DNA from: Apiosordaria backusii
Taxonomy: Eukaryota; Ascomycota; Sordariomycetes; Sordariales; Lasiosphaeriaceae
DNA: 64,000 nt
Direction: 5' to 3'
Assembly: GCA_030549205.1 (NCBI GenBank)
Contig: JAUKTV010000002.1
Location: 3,100,001-3,164,000, forward strand
A program made the translations under genes and the position numbers. Shown piece after piece: positions 63,800 through 64,000 of the stretch; within the stretch, counting starts at the first letter, position 1; each line of letters opens with the position of its first letter. A model generated the notes under the pieces. The model was given only the letters and a program-made list of their open reading frames with translations, made no database searches and was not told the DNA's origin.

Positions 63800-64000
63800 T
63801 AGGCGTGTTGAATGTTTTTTGAGGCGTTATTACATGTTCAGAAGGCCTATTTGTTGTTTTTTGAGGCGTTGTTGTGGTTTTTTTATGCGTAAAAGGGGGT
63901 AATGGAGGTATATTGATGCATAATCAAGGCATCAAGACATAATTGGGAGGCGTTGTTGCATTTGTTTAAGGCGTATAAAGGGGTAATGGGATGCATCAAA
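63800..64000 (+). repeat. Short interspersed motif repeats at the window end
   Basis: GAGGCGTTRTT occurs at 63821, 63863 and 63947, and GCGTAWAAAGGGGTAATGG-like units at 63887-63905 and 63971-63990. The array appears to continue beyond the window, so its extent is unknown. Confidence 0.6.

Overview
The window is nuclear DNA of a filamentous ascomycete, most likely a Sordariomycete and plausibly Sordariales. The evidence is short introns (about 50-100 nt) with GTANGT/GTGAGT donors, CTAAC/CTGAC branch sites and TAG/CAG acceptors, C- or G-ending codons, pyrimidine-rich 5' leaders, and a typical fungal gene set: a GPI-anchored GH16 wall enzyme, a Kre9/Knh1-like membrane protein, a DUF6536 protein, a Yap-like bZIP and C2H2 regulators. 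There is no bacterial, viral or organellar signature and no CRISPR array, insertion sequence or convincing intact transposon.

Layout: coatomer epsilon (minus, 1-1075, its stop codon cut by one base at the window edge); a DUF6536 multi-pass membrane protein (plus, 3434-6008); glutamate-cysteine ligase (plus, 9323-11791, six exons); a GH16 glucanase/transglycosylase with Ser/Thr-rich stalk and GPI tail (minus, 12993-15306, one apparent frameshift); a Kre9/Knh1-like single-pass protein (minus, 17479-18740); glutaminyl-tRNA synthetase (minus, 20316-22707, with an 8-nt microexon); an unrecognised broken coding region (minus, about 24960-26459); a small bZIP factor (minus, 28157-28911); an Mgr3-like TPR membrane protein (minus, 36081-37743); a heme-binding MAPR/cytochrome-b5-like protein (plus, 38410-38844); a small Cys-rich protein (minus, 41093-41479); an AIG2/gamma-glutamylcyclotransferase-like protein (minus, 43040-44101); a large C2H2 factor (plus, 45226-48180); a second C2H2 factor with a 33-Asn tract (plus, 55746-57620); and a disordered Pro-rich protein of unknown function (plus, 62304-63799).

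The genes do not form a metabolic cluster. They are mostly conserved housekeeping and wall genes separated by long intergenic stretches, two of them about 7 kb without supportable genes (28912-36080 and 48181-55745). Functional links are loose: glutathione synthesis (GCS) and a gamma-glutamyl-cyclotransferase-type fold occur about 30 kb apart, and two C2H2 factors with the same unusual finger block flank one of the gene-poor gaps.

I did not find a convincing new biological system. The most interesting signals are a repeated switch in long exons from C-ending to G-ending codons, the microexon in GlnRS, two introns placed at the same spot and phase inside two zinc fingers of one protein, stop-free introns with lengths divisible by three, and possible frameshifts in the GH16 gene and at the Mgr3-like N-terminus.
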